Source: LSUCC0057 sp042091915 (lineage in GTDB: Bacteria; Pseudomonadota; Gammaproteobacteria; Pseudomonadales; Porticoccaceae). Taken from it: DNA of 20,372 nucleotides. Positions 1-7,028 of this stretch are shown here, piece by piece; position 1 is the first letter of the stretch, and each line of letters begins with the position of its first letter. Under the pieces are notes generated by a model, which had not been told where the DNA came from, ran no database searches, and saw only the letters and a program-made list of their open reading frames with translations. The stretch spans positions 1 to 20,372 of the forward strand of contig JBELGO010000025.1 of assembly GCA_042091915.1 (NCBI GenBank). Direction: 5' to 3'. Both the position numbers and the translations under genes were made by a program.

Positions 1-1386
1 GGTATCGCACAGCGATACCAGCGCAATACCAAACTGGTTGCAGAGGTTGATAAAGTCAGCTGCTTTCTCTGCTGCATCGACATCAATAGCGCCACCCAGC
101 ACGCGGCAGTCGCTGGCTAGCAGGCCAATCGGTTGCCCTTGCAGGCGGATGAACCCGGTCACAATGGCACCGCCAAAACCCGCTTTGAGCTCGATAAACG
201 AGCCTTCATCGGCCAGGGTATTGATAATAGCGCGTATATCGTAAACATAGCGTCGGTCGCTGGGCAGCAGTTCGCGCAGTGCTTGCTGGTCGGGGTAGGG
301 GTGGCTGGCAGTGAGCAGCGGCCCCTGGAAATAACTCAAACACTGTTTGGCTAACTCGGTGGCATGTGCCTCGTCTTCCGCGACAATATCGACCACGCCA
401 TTGGCTGCTTGCACTTCGATTGGGCCTATATCAGTTGGGGCGAACTGCCCAAGCCCTCCGCCCTCAATCATGGCCGGGCCAGCCATACCAATCCACGATT
501 GGCGGGTGGCAATAGTGATATCGGCACTGCCAAACAGCGCAGCATTGCCGGCAAAACAGTAACCGTTGGCAACACTAATGCGCGGTACTACACCGCTCAG
601 TTTGGCCCATGCCGCGAACGAGCCACACTGCAATCCTGAGTTGACTGTAGTGATGTCAGTATCCCCAGGCCGGCCGCCGCCGCCCTCGGTAAACATGACC
701 ACAGGCAGTTGTTGCTCCTGTGCAACAGCGAGAATGCGGTCGAGTTTATGGTGGTGGTAGTAACCTTGAGTGCCGGCCAACACGCTGTAATCGTTTATCA
801 CTACAGCAGTGCAGGCAGTTTTCTTCTCGATCAGGCCACTGTTGATATTGGCTGTACCGGTGATGATGCCATCCGCCGCGGTTTTGCTTTTGAGTTGCTC
901 ATAGTCTCCCCGCAAGCGCTGAGCGGCTACCGCGAACTGGCCATACTCGATGAACGAATTGTTGTCGCAGAGATCCTCAAGATTCTCTCGAGCAGTACGA
1001 CAACCTGAATCGTGCCGCTTGCTGCGCTGCTCTTGACGGGCGTCATCTAACGTGAGCGCGCGGCGCTGTTCAAACTCAATGCGCAGTTGCTCGACCGCTG
1101 AGGTGTTGTTGACGGGGATACTAGTCGTCTCGAGAGGACTCTGCGCTGTCGGGGATAAAGCGCCGGCAGTGAGCTCTACAAGTGGCTGGTCAGCGACCAC
1201 ATCATCACCAACGCAGACCAACACGTTTTTGACTACACCCGCTTGAGCCACTTGCAGAGTGGTCTGCATTTTCATCGCTTCAATGACCAGCAGAGGCTGC
1301 TCTGCGTTCACCGCTTGATTGGCTGCAACGAGTATCGCAACGACAACGCCACTGGTAGGTGAATTAACCGAGATCGTGGAGGACAT
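1..1386 (-). CDS. Biotinyl domain-acyl-CoA carboxyltransferase fusion (partial, runs off window)
   Basis: Translating the minus strand from the ATG at 1386 gives 462 codons with no stop to base 1, so the C-terminus lies outside the window. Residues about 4-73 form a complete biotinyl (BCCP) domain with the motif EAMKM; Lys39 is the expected biotinylated lysine. A linker of about 40 residues leads into a carboxyltransferase domain: a TARENLEDL stretch followed by FIEYG, then EGGGGRPGDTD, an NGYCFAGNAALFG segment and GMAGPAMIEGGG. These resemble the carboxyltransferase half of single-chain long-chain acyl-CoA carboxylases, where biotin carboxylase, BCCP and carboxyltransferase lie in that order. 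Here the carboxylase domain is absent: an in-frame stop lies at 1459-1461 and no such gene sits upstream. A separate biotin carboxylase subunit elsewhere is the likely partner. The natural acyl-CoA substrate cannot be deduced. The start has only a weak AAGA ribosome site. Confidence 0.88.
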   Translation of the reverse strand, partial: MSSTISVNSPTSGVVVAILVAANQAVNAEQPLLVIEAMKMQTTLQVAQAGVVKNVLVCVGDDVVADQPLVELTAGALSPTAQSPLETTSIPVNNTSAVEQLRIEFEQRRALTLDDARQEQRSKRHDSGCRTARENLEDLCDNNSFIEYGQFAVAAQRLRGDYEQLKSKTAADGIITGTANINSGLIEKKTACTAVVINDYSVLAGTQGYYHHHKLDRILAVAQEQQLPVVMFTEGGGGRPGDTDITTVNSGLQCGSFAAWAKLSGVVPRISVANGYCFAGNAALFGSADITIATRQSWIGMAGPAMIEGGGLGQFAPTDIGPIEVQAANGVVDIVAEDEAHATELAKQCLSYFQGPLLTASHPYPDQQALRELLPSDRRYVYDIRAIINTLADEGSFIELKAGFGGAIVTGFIRLQGQPIGLLASDCRVLGGAIDVDAAEKAADFINLCNQFGIALVSLCDT

Positions 1387-1455
1387 AAGCGCATCTTGTA
1401 ATTTTAGTAAGAAGATCGAACCATTACACAAGCTGCGACCGGAGACAATAGTGTG

Positions 1456-1482
1456 ATTTTACAGGGAGTTGACCGAGATCAA
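1456..1482 (-). promoter_or_regulatory. Possible promoter of the biotinyl-carboxyltransferase gene, overlapping an ANR box
   Basis: On the minus strand TAAAAT (1456-1461) could be a -10 element, with TTGATC (1477-1482) about 15 bp upstream as a poor -35. The FNR/ANR-like palindrome at 1469-1482 would cover the -35 region, so a bound regulator could repress this gene while activating the divergent transcript. The promoter is a weak match and the regulatory reading is inference. Confidence 0.3.
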
Positions 1483-1509
1483 ACTGCGCGCAGCTCGCCA
1501 GACTACAAT
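1469..1509 (+). promoter_or_regulatory. FNR/ANR-type class II promoter
   Basis: TTGACCGAGATCAA at 1469-1482 matches the FNR/ANR consensus TTGAT-N4-ATCAA at 9 of 10 defined positions. TACAAT at 1504-1509 is a good -10 element. A start at about 1516-1517 places the box centre (1475.5) at about -41, the standard position for class II activation by FNR-family regulators. There is no good -35 hexamer, as expected for an activator-dependent promoter. Confidence 0.62.
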
Positions 1510-1515
1510 AATTTG

Positions 1516-1624
1516 CGTTGTATCACCTGACCGTGAGACAACGGCTGCTGCTACCCCGTAGCATCAGGCAGTCTCAGAGTGACATCTGACCCTTATTTAG
1601 GAGACGCTTGCGTCTCCTTTTTTT
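1516..1624 (+). ncRNA. Candidate anaerobically regulated small RNA
   Basis: This stretch lies between an FNR/ANR-type promoter and a strong terminator and has no convincing reading frame. It folds into consecutive stem-loops. SL1 (1516-1543) pairs CGTTGT with ACAACG and, inside an A-G mismatch, TCAC with GTGA, with a C-rich loop. SL2 (1545-1567) pairs across a CCC loop with one mismatch. SL3 (1574-1589) pairs TCAGA with TCTGA. A U-rich linker (about 1593-1598) precedes the terminator hairpin, a usual Hfq-binding arrangement. C-rich unpaired segments (CCUGACC, CCC, ACCCU) could pair with Shine-Dalgarno sequences. E. coli FnrS and Pseudomonas PhrS are FNR/ANR-controlled sRNAs and functional parallels, but no sequence similarity to FnrS is evident. 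Targets are unknown. Its 3' end overlaps the last codon of the opposing batD. Confidence 0.6.
1599..1624 (+). terminator. Intrinsic terminator of the candidate sRNA
   Basis: An 8-bp stem (1599-1606 with 1611-1618; AGGAGACG paired with CGTCTCCT) and a CTTG loop are followed by seven Ts (1618-1624). The T-run is on the plus strand only. Read on the minus strand the hairpin is followed by AAATAAGG, so it does not look like a terminator for the bat operon. Its orientation implies a plus-strand transcript although both flanking genes are on the minus strand. Confidence 0.88.
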
Positions 1625-3374
1625 ATTCGTACAAGCCCGGCAGGCCCTGCTCAGTGATTTTATTCTGTTGAGCTGTGATCAAGTGACGGCGGAGTTTTTT
1701 CAGCGCAGCTAACAGGCCGTGACTGTCAATATTCAGATTTGTGCCGGCGCCGCTGTAGCCGAGCTGCTCGATTGTGCATAGCTGTTGCGCCAATGTGCTA
1801 TCGGTAACTGCGGCATGCTCTCGCAACTGCTGGAGTGTTTTAATTTGCCCGCCACTAAGGTGCTCTGCCCAGGCGACGATTGCTTCGCACAGTGGTGCTG
1901 GAGTAGCATTTTTAGCGTGCTGGTCAATCTGACGCCACAACTGTTGCTCGTCTGCCTCTGTGTTCGCGCTGAATGTATTGGCAATAGGGCGGCGGGTTGG
2001 CTGCTGAGATGTGTTCCGCTGCCAGTAGAACAGCGTTGCTAACAGTGCCAGCAGCACCGCATTGGTAGCCAATGAGATTTGTAGCCAGCGCTGTGCTTGA
2101 GGTGCAGAAGGTTCCGCCGACGCCGGCAACGAAGCTGGTGCAGGTGGGTTTTTTAATGAGGGCGTGGCATCAGTAAGGATCTCTGGGCTGGCCGGTGGTG
2201 TAGCGGCCGCCACTGTGATCGTTGTGGCCGGGAGGGTGGCGGTGCGCAGTTGGTTGGCTTGGGTGTCCCACCAATCAACTGAGATCGCCGGTAGAACCAG
2301 CTCGCCGGGTTGCTGCGGAACGATGGCAGTCGATTCTATGCGCTGGCCGACGACGCTACCGCGATCGATAGTCTCGCCAATTATGGGCTGATCCGGGTAA
2401 ATTTTATAGCGACTGCCGGGCTCGCCGGGCAGGGGCGGTAGTTGTGCGCCAGTCAGGCCGCGCGCAGTGACGGTTACGGTGCGGGTAATCGGCTCGCCGA
2501 CAGTGAGCTGCTGCGGCGATTGGCTCCACTGCTGATCAATAGTCAGCGCTTGTGCGGGTATCCAAGTGGCTGGCGATTGGCCGCTGGGGAGTGCTTTTAC
2601 GGTGACTGTCTGTGTGTCGGTAGTGCGGATGACTCGATTGCCACGGTTAAAAAACGAGGTACGGCCGCTGACCTCATAACCGCTAAAGCGCAGCGCGGGA
2701 ATGGTTAGCTCGCCGACAGTAGTGGGAAACAGTGCGTACTGCACCTCGACGACCATATAAGCGCGCCCACCAATACTCTTCTGGTACTGGCTCTCGCCAA
2801 TACGTTGCATCAGTGCATTGTCCACATTGAGTTCGGTGAGGGCGAGATCGCTGAGCCGCGAAGCGCTGTAGAGCCGTGCGGTGTAGATGACTTGTTGTTG
2901 TGGGAACACCTCTGCGCTATCAACACTGCTCTCAGCGAAGATTGTCTGCGCCACACTGTTGGCAGTGCGGCTGGGTGTTACTTCAATCTCGAGTGCGTTG
3001 CTGATGTCGTTTTTAAAGGTAATAGAGGGAATGATCAGAGTACCGGTAGAGCGCGGCAGCAGGGTTAGCTGCCATTCGGTGTAGGAGATCGATTCGCCAT
3101 TGGCCCATGAGTACTGCTGGTTGCGATTGTTGGCGAGGATCTTCCAGTCGCGCAGCAATACCGCGAGTTCGGGTTCGCCGCTGAGTACCTGGCCATCATA
3201 GCGAATCACCATTTGCAGTGACTCGTCGGCACCGATGGTTTGGCGGTCGGTTTTAATGGTGAGCTCGGCCAGTGCGACACTACTCAGAAATAGAGCCGTT
3301 ATAAAACTGAGGCCCAAGTGCAAGTGGTAGCGCGCGGCGTGGCTCAGGCCGCTGTGGGCAATAGGTTTGCTCAT
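1623..3374 (-). CDS. batD: BatD family membrane protein
   Basis: The product has 583 residues. An N-terminal signal peptide ends in a hydrophobic stretch and SSVALA, and the mature protein begins around ELTIKTD. The body is beta-rich, as in BatD/oxygen-tolerance proteins, with conserved-looking AEVFPQQQVIYTARLY and VGEPITRTVTV segments. One transmembrane helix lies near residues 430-450 (VLLALLATLFYW), followed by a charged cytoplasmic tail. BatD proteins sit in the envelope with the VWA proteins BatA and BatB; their biochemical role is not settled. I chose the ATG at 3374 because AGAGAG lies just upstream and the signal peptide then starts naturally; a longer frame up to 3440 would overlap the preceding gene. 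It is the last gene of the moxR operon, 43 bp after batB/C. No terminator of its own is visible. Confidence 0.88.
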   Translation of the reverse strand: MSKPIAHSGLSHAARYHLHLGLSFITALFLSSVALAELTIKTDRQTIGADESLQMVIRYDGQVLSGEPELAVLLRDWKILANNRNQQYSWANGESISYTEWQLTLLPRSTGTLIIPSITFKNDISNALEIEVTPSRTANSVAQTIFAESSVDSAEVFPQQQVIYTARLYSASRLSDLALTELNVDNALMQRIGESQYQKSIGGRAYMVVEVQYALFPTTVGELTIPALRFSGYEVSGRTSFFNRGNRVIRTTDTQTVTVKALPSGQSPATWIPAQALTIDQQWSQSPQQLTVGEPITRTVTVTARGLTGAQLPPLPGEPGSRYKIYPDQPIIGETIDRGSVVGQRIESTAIVPQQPGELVLPAISVDWWDTQANQLRTATLPATTITVAAATPPASPEILTDATPSLKNPPAPASLPASAEPSAPQAQRWLQISLATNAVLLALLATLFYWQRNTSQQPTRRPIANTFSANTEADEQQLWRQIDQHAKNATPAPLCEAIVAWAEHLSGGQIKTLQQLREHAAVTDSTLAQQLCTIEQLGYSGAGTNLNIDSHGLLAALKKLRRHLITAQQNKITEQGLPGLYE

Positions 3375-3417
3375 GCAGTTATTCTCTCTGCTAATCTTTG
3401 TCTTGTAGGAGTTTGCA

Positions 3418-5364
3418 CTACCAGCGTTCGCTCTGGTCACTATTGGGCGGTGGGCGCAGTTTCTGTTCGCGGGCGCGCTGTTGCGACTGATAGCGAAATT
3501 TAGCGCGCAGCAGGCCGGCGGGGTCGTCGTCTATTTTGCGCAGCCATTGCTCTAGTTCGCGGTCGGGCTCTTGTTGCTGGTCGCTATTCGCCGCGTTGAG
3601 CTGCGCACTCTCTTCGCTCTGCTCATTGCTCTCAGCTTGCTCACCCTGTGCGGCTTGATCGGACTGCTGTTCGGAGGGTTGTTCAGCGCTCTCTTGCTCA
3701 GCGGGCTTTTGCTGGTCGGGCTGGTCGCCAGAGGGTTGATCTTGCTCGCCGTTTTGCGGCTGATTTTGCTGTTGGGCACGGCTGTCAGCGTCAGGCTGTT
3801 GTTGATTCTGCTGATTATCGCCAGCTTGATCTTGGCTCTGGCTTTGCTGATTTTGGTCGTGCTGTTCGCTCTGCTGTTGATTTTCTTGCTGGTTCTCTTG
3901 CTGTTGTTGTTCCTTTTCCTGCTGTTGCTGTTGTTGCAGAGCGCGTTCAACGATGTCGCGGTTATAGCGCCCATCGGCATGGTCTGGTTGGTGAGCTAAC
4001 AGTTGGTCGTAGGTGGCAAGCGCCGTTTCTAACTCACCACTGCGCGCTAGAGCGGTGGCCGCATTGTAGAGGGCAGTAGAGTTGTTTGGGCTCTCTGGAT
4101 CGGCGAGAAAATGCTCAACCGCCCGATTGTAGTCGCCGTTGCGATAGGCCGCCGTTCCAGCCCAGTCACTGCGCTCAAAGAGCTCGGCAGCTGTGCTGGT
4201 ATCGCCCTCTGCCAATTTAGCTGCGGCTTGTTGATCGCGGCGCCACCAGAGATCTTGCCACTGTTGCTGCGCGCGCTCTCCCAGCGAAGGTGCTGTTGAA
4301 TCGGTTTCAGCTGCCTGTGCAAAAGCCGAGGGAGTATGAGTGGCTGGCAGTAACAGAACAAAAGTTACAGCTAGCAGACCGCGCCTAAAGCAGAGTGCCA
4401 TCGGCAGTAACAGCAGCAGTGCCACCCAGTGTGCGGTGTCACGCCATTGATCAAAGTCGCGTTCAACCGGTTTGCTGGCGGTAGTGGCGCGGCTATCGAT
4501 ATGTTCCAGGAGGGCGTTTGTGTCACTGTCGTCAGCGCTCAATGTGCGATAGATGCCGCGATGGCGGCTAGCGAGATCCGCCAGCACTGCACTGTTGAGC
4601 TTGGGTAACACAATAGCCCCATCAGCGGCCTTTAAAAAGCCGCCGTCGGCGAGCGGTATCGGTGCACCCGAGGCGGTGCCAACACCTAAAATAGAGAGCC
4701 GCACGGCAGAGTAGTCGGCCAGTATTTCACTGCTGGTGCGGGCGGCGTTGGCAGTGGCGCCATCGGTGATTAAAATAATATCACCGCGCCCCTCGGCACC
4801 GTTTTGCAACAGTATTAAGGCTTGATCGATAGCGTCTTCCAAGTTGCTACCTATCTCTAACAGCAGGCTCGGGCTGAGTATCGGCACCAGGTGTGCGATG
4901 GTGTTGTTGTCTTCGGTCAGAGGTGACAGGACATGGGCTTGCCCGGCGTAAACCACCAGGGCTGTGAGCCCATCGCGGCGCTGATTGAGTAGATCAAGCA
5001 GCTTGTAGCGGGCGCGCACCAGTCGGCTAGGGGTAATATCTTTGGCGTATAGCGACGGCGAAAGATCCAGTATCACCACCAAAGCGGATTGATTGATTTC
5101 GACCGGTTGCGGCAGACGCTGCCAAGTGGGCCCGGCGGCGCCCACGGTGAGACCGATTAAAAGTGTAGCCAGCAGCGGCATAAAACGGCTTTTCCTGCCG
5201 CTGGATTGGGTTAACAGTGGCAGTAAGGCTGGGGCAATAATCTGCTGCCAGCCACTCTGACTGCGAGTTTTATGACGCTGCCAGAACAGCAGCGCAGGTA
5301 TCGCTATAACTGCCCAGAGCCAGTGCGGGCGCAGAAAATGGAAGTTTTCAATAAACTCAATCAC
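3418..5364 (-). CDS. batB: BatB-BatC fusion: VWA domain, TPR and Gln-rich tail
   Basis: The product has 648 residues and starts with GTG, whose GTGA overlaps the batA stop by 4 bp. An N-terminal hydrophobic segment (about 14-28) and a second one (62-78) precede a von Willebrand factor A domain with an intact MIDAS metal site: D100-L-S102-P-S104, a threonine near 150, and ITDGAT with D201. Hydrophobic segments near 313-326 and 329-341 anchor it again, ending in a PSAFA sequence like a signal cleavage site. A TPR-like region (about 395-465, YNAATALARSGELETALATY) follows. The tail from about 477 to 600 is low-complexity, mostly Gln with Glu, Asp, Asn and Ser. BatB and BatC are separate genes in Bacteroides and Leptospira; the fused form is common in Pseudomonas-type clusters. 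It probably acts as an envelope scaffold with BatA and MoxR. Confidence 0.88.
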   Translation of the reverse strand: MIEFIENFHFLRPHWLWAVIAIPALLFWQRHKTRSQSGWQQIIAPALLPLLTQSSGRKSRFMPLLATLLIGLTVGAAGPTWQRLPQPVEINQSALVVILDLSPSLYAKDITPSRLVRARYKLLDLLNQRRDGLTALVVYAGQAHVLSPLTEDNNTIAHLVPILSPSLLLEIGSNLEDAIDQALILLQNGAEGRGDIILITDGATANAARTSSEILADYSAVRLSILGVGTASGAPIPLADGGFLKAADGAIVLPKLNSAVLADLASRHRGIYRTLSADDSDTNALLEHIDSRATTASKPVERDFDQWRDTAHWVALLLLLPMALCFRRGLLAVTFVLLLPATHTPSAFAQAAETDSTAPSLGERAQQQWQDLWWRRDQQAAAKLAEGDTSTAAELFERSDWAGTAAYRNGDYNRAVEHFLADPESPNNSTALYNAATALARSGELETALATYDQLLAHQPDHADGRYNRDIVERALQQQQQQEKEQQQQENQQENQQQSEQHDQNQQSQSQDQAGDNQQNQQQPDADSRAQQQNQPQNGEQDQPSGDQPDQQKPAEQESAEQPSEQQSDQAAQGEQAESNEQSEESAQLNAANSDQQQEPDRELEQWLRKIDDDPAGLLRAKFRYQSQQRAREQKLRPPPNSDQSERW

Positions 5365-6502
5365 TGTGTTTTCCCCGCTCTCAAAAGGGTTAACAGTGCC
5401 AGCAGTAGGGCGGCCACAACTAATAGCCAGTATGCCAGTGCCACTTGTGGTCGAATACTTTCTCCCTCTTGCTCTATCGCTTCTATGCGGTTGAGCTCGC
5501 GGTAGACCTCAACCAGTTCGCTGATATCGCGGGCTCTAAAATAGCGGCCGCCGGTATTCTCGGCAATTTGGGTGAGGCTCTCTTCATCGAGATCTGAGCC
5601 GCTGCGCGTGCGCACAAAACCGAGGATGCTCTGCCGCTCGGCAGCATCTGAGCCAATACCAATAGTGTGAATTTTTACCCCGGCGCGGGCAGCCAGTTCA
5701 GCTGCGCGCAGCGGGTCGAGCTCGCCAGAGGTGTTGGCGCCGTCGGTGAGCAGAATCATCACCCGCTGGCTGGCTGGGCGCTCGCGCAATCGCTTAATGC
5801 CCAAGCCGATGGCCTCACCAATAGCGGTGCCGTTGCCGGCAAAGCCTATTTGCGCCTCGTCGAGGAGTACTTTTAACGTGGCGCGATCGAAAGTCAGCGG
5901 TGATTGCAGATAGGCGCGCTCACCAAATAATACTAGCCCGAGCCGATCGCCGCGGCGCTGCTCAACGAAGTCGCCGACAACCGCTTTAACGGCCAGTAGC
6001 CTATTTACCTGTCGGCCATTAAAGCGCATATCTTCCTGCTCCATACTGCCGGAGATATCGACGGCCAGNNNNNNNNNNNNNNNNNNNNNNNNNNNNNNNN
6101 NNNNNNNNNNNNNNNNNNNNNNNNNNNNNNNNNNNNNNNNNNNNNNNNNNNNNNNNNNNNNNNNNNNNGGCCATTAAAGCGCATATCTTCCTGCTCCATA
6201 CTGCCGGAGATATCGACGGCCAGTAGTAGGTCGCGCCCCTCGGTGGGCAGCAGTGTTGGCTCGCCTAGCCAGCGCGGCTGTGCCGCAGCGACCACCAGAG
6301 CGATCCACGCCAACCACAGCAGAACCGTCGCTGTGCGCGAACTGTTGCGTCGCGCTGAACCACTTTGCTCGCCCAGCTGGCGGATCAAGGTGGGGGCAAT
6401 AAGCGCGGCAGTCTGACTGCTTTTGCTCGGCTTTAGCCAGCGCTGCATCAGCAGCGGTAGCGGTAGCGCTAGCAGCAGTAGTGGCCAGTGCAATTCAAAC
6501 AT
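5361..6502 (-). CDS. batA: BatA VWA-domain protein, split by an assembly gap
   Basis: The ATG at 6502 has GGAG seven bases upstream and overlaps the end of the DUF4381 gene by 8 bp. The N-terminus has a BatA-type hydrophobic segment (about 7-19) and a second one at 59-74. The VWA domain begins with a full MIDAS motif, D97-I-S-G-S-M, and continues with NGTAIGEAIGLGIKRL and LLTDGANTSG; a C-terminal helix (YWLLVVAALLLALLTLL) completes the fold. The frame is interrupted by 100 Ns at 6069-6168. Flanking 55-bp sequences are identical and encode the same residues (ISGSMEQEDMRFNG), so dropping one copy plus the Ns (155 bp) gives a continuous 328-residue protein of normal BatA size. The apparent frameshift is therefore almost certainly an artefact, not a pseudogene. 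Confidence 0.87.
6014..6223. repeat. Identical 55-bp copies around a 100-N assembly gap
   Basis: Bases 6014-6068 and 6169-6223 are identical. Between them are exactly 100 Ns (6069-6168), the conventional filler for a gap of unknown size. The two copies are most simply overlapping ends of adjacent contigs; 55 is also a common assembler k-mer length. The true gap size is then about minus 55 bp. See the batA entry for the effect on the reading frame. Confidence 0.93.
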
Positions 6503-7028
6503 CACCGGGCTCCAACAGCGGCCGGCAGTCGCGGGGCAGGGCGGCAACCCAGCGTGGAGCTTGTGCGAGAAACTGCTCGCAGTAATTTTTCAGCGCAGTG
6601 TTTGATTCGGTTTGGCCGGCATACAGCACTTGCTGTAGTAGCGCCCTGTCCTCAGGTAACTGTTTACTTTTCGGTAGTGCTGCCAAGCGATTGAGGGCGG
6701 TGATAAATTCGCCACCCGAGAGCGGCAGTGCTGCGTGAAGATCGCGGCGATGGCGGGCGACACGGCGTAAAATTTCTAGACACTCGGCGAGTGTTACCTG
6801 TGCGTTGCCATGTCGCTCAAAATCATCGCTAAGCTGCTTGAGTAGCTGCTGCGCAGTGCGCCTGTAAAGGTTGCTGCGGTAGTGGCGCCAAAGTCGCTGT
6901 GACAGTAGAGCGACAGCGGCGAGCGCGAGCAGTATCAGCAGCCACCAGCCCGGCGCCAGTGGCCACCAAGAGATGGCCTCTGGCGGAGTGATATCGCGCA
7001 GTGCAGCGAGTGGGTCTTCGGCGTTCAT
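6495..7028 (-). CDS. DUF4381 domain membrane protein
   Basis: The product has 177 residues. It begins with the family-typical ALRDITPPEAISWWPLAPGWW, followed by one transmembrane helix (about 29-45, LLILLALAAVALLSQ) and a basic, mostly helical cytoplasmic part. The ATG overlaps the stop of the DUF58 gene (ATGA), and its own stop overlaps batA by 8 bp, so translation is probably coupled. DUF4381 proteins are found in gammaproteobacterial MoxR-Bat operons between the DUF58 and VWA genes; their function is unknown. Operon position suggests it helps anchor the VWA complex. The family call rests on the N-terminal motif, size, single helix and position. Confidence 0.83.
   Translation of the reverse strand: MNAEDPLAALRDITPPEAISWWPLAPGWWLLILLALAAVALLSQRLWRHYRSNLYRRTAQQLLKQLSDDFERHGNAQVTLAECLEILRRVARHRRDLHAALPLSGGEFITALNRLAALPKSKQLPEDRALLQQVLYAGQTESNTALKNYCEQFLAQAPRWVAALPRDCRPLLEPGDV

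Noticed and set aside
1..1020. Several plus-strand frames opposite the carboxyltransferase
   Set aside because: They lack ribosome sites and family motifs, while the minus strand is open throughout and encodes recognisable domains.
1533..1589. An 18-codon frame (GTG to TGA) within the candidate sRNA
   Set aside because: It has no ribosome site and lies within paired stems; a non-coding RNA is simpler.
3571..3999. A long plus-strand frame encoding a Leu-rich, membrane-like protein
   Set aside because: It is the antisense reading of the CAG/CAA-rich Gln tail of the BatB-BatC fusion; the composition follows from the repeats and there is no ribosome site.
6005..6547. Frameshifted or programmed-frameshift batA
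   Set aside because: The break coincides with 100 Ns and a duplicated 55-bp end. Merging the copies gives an intact frame.
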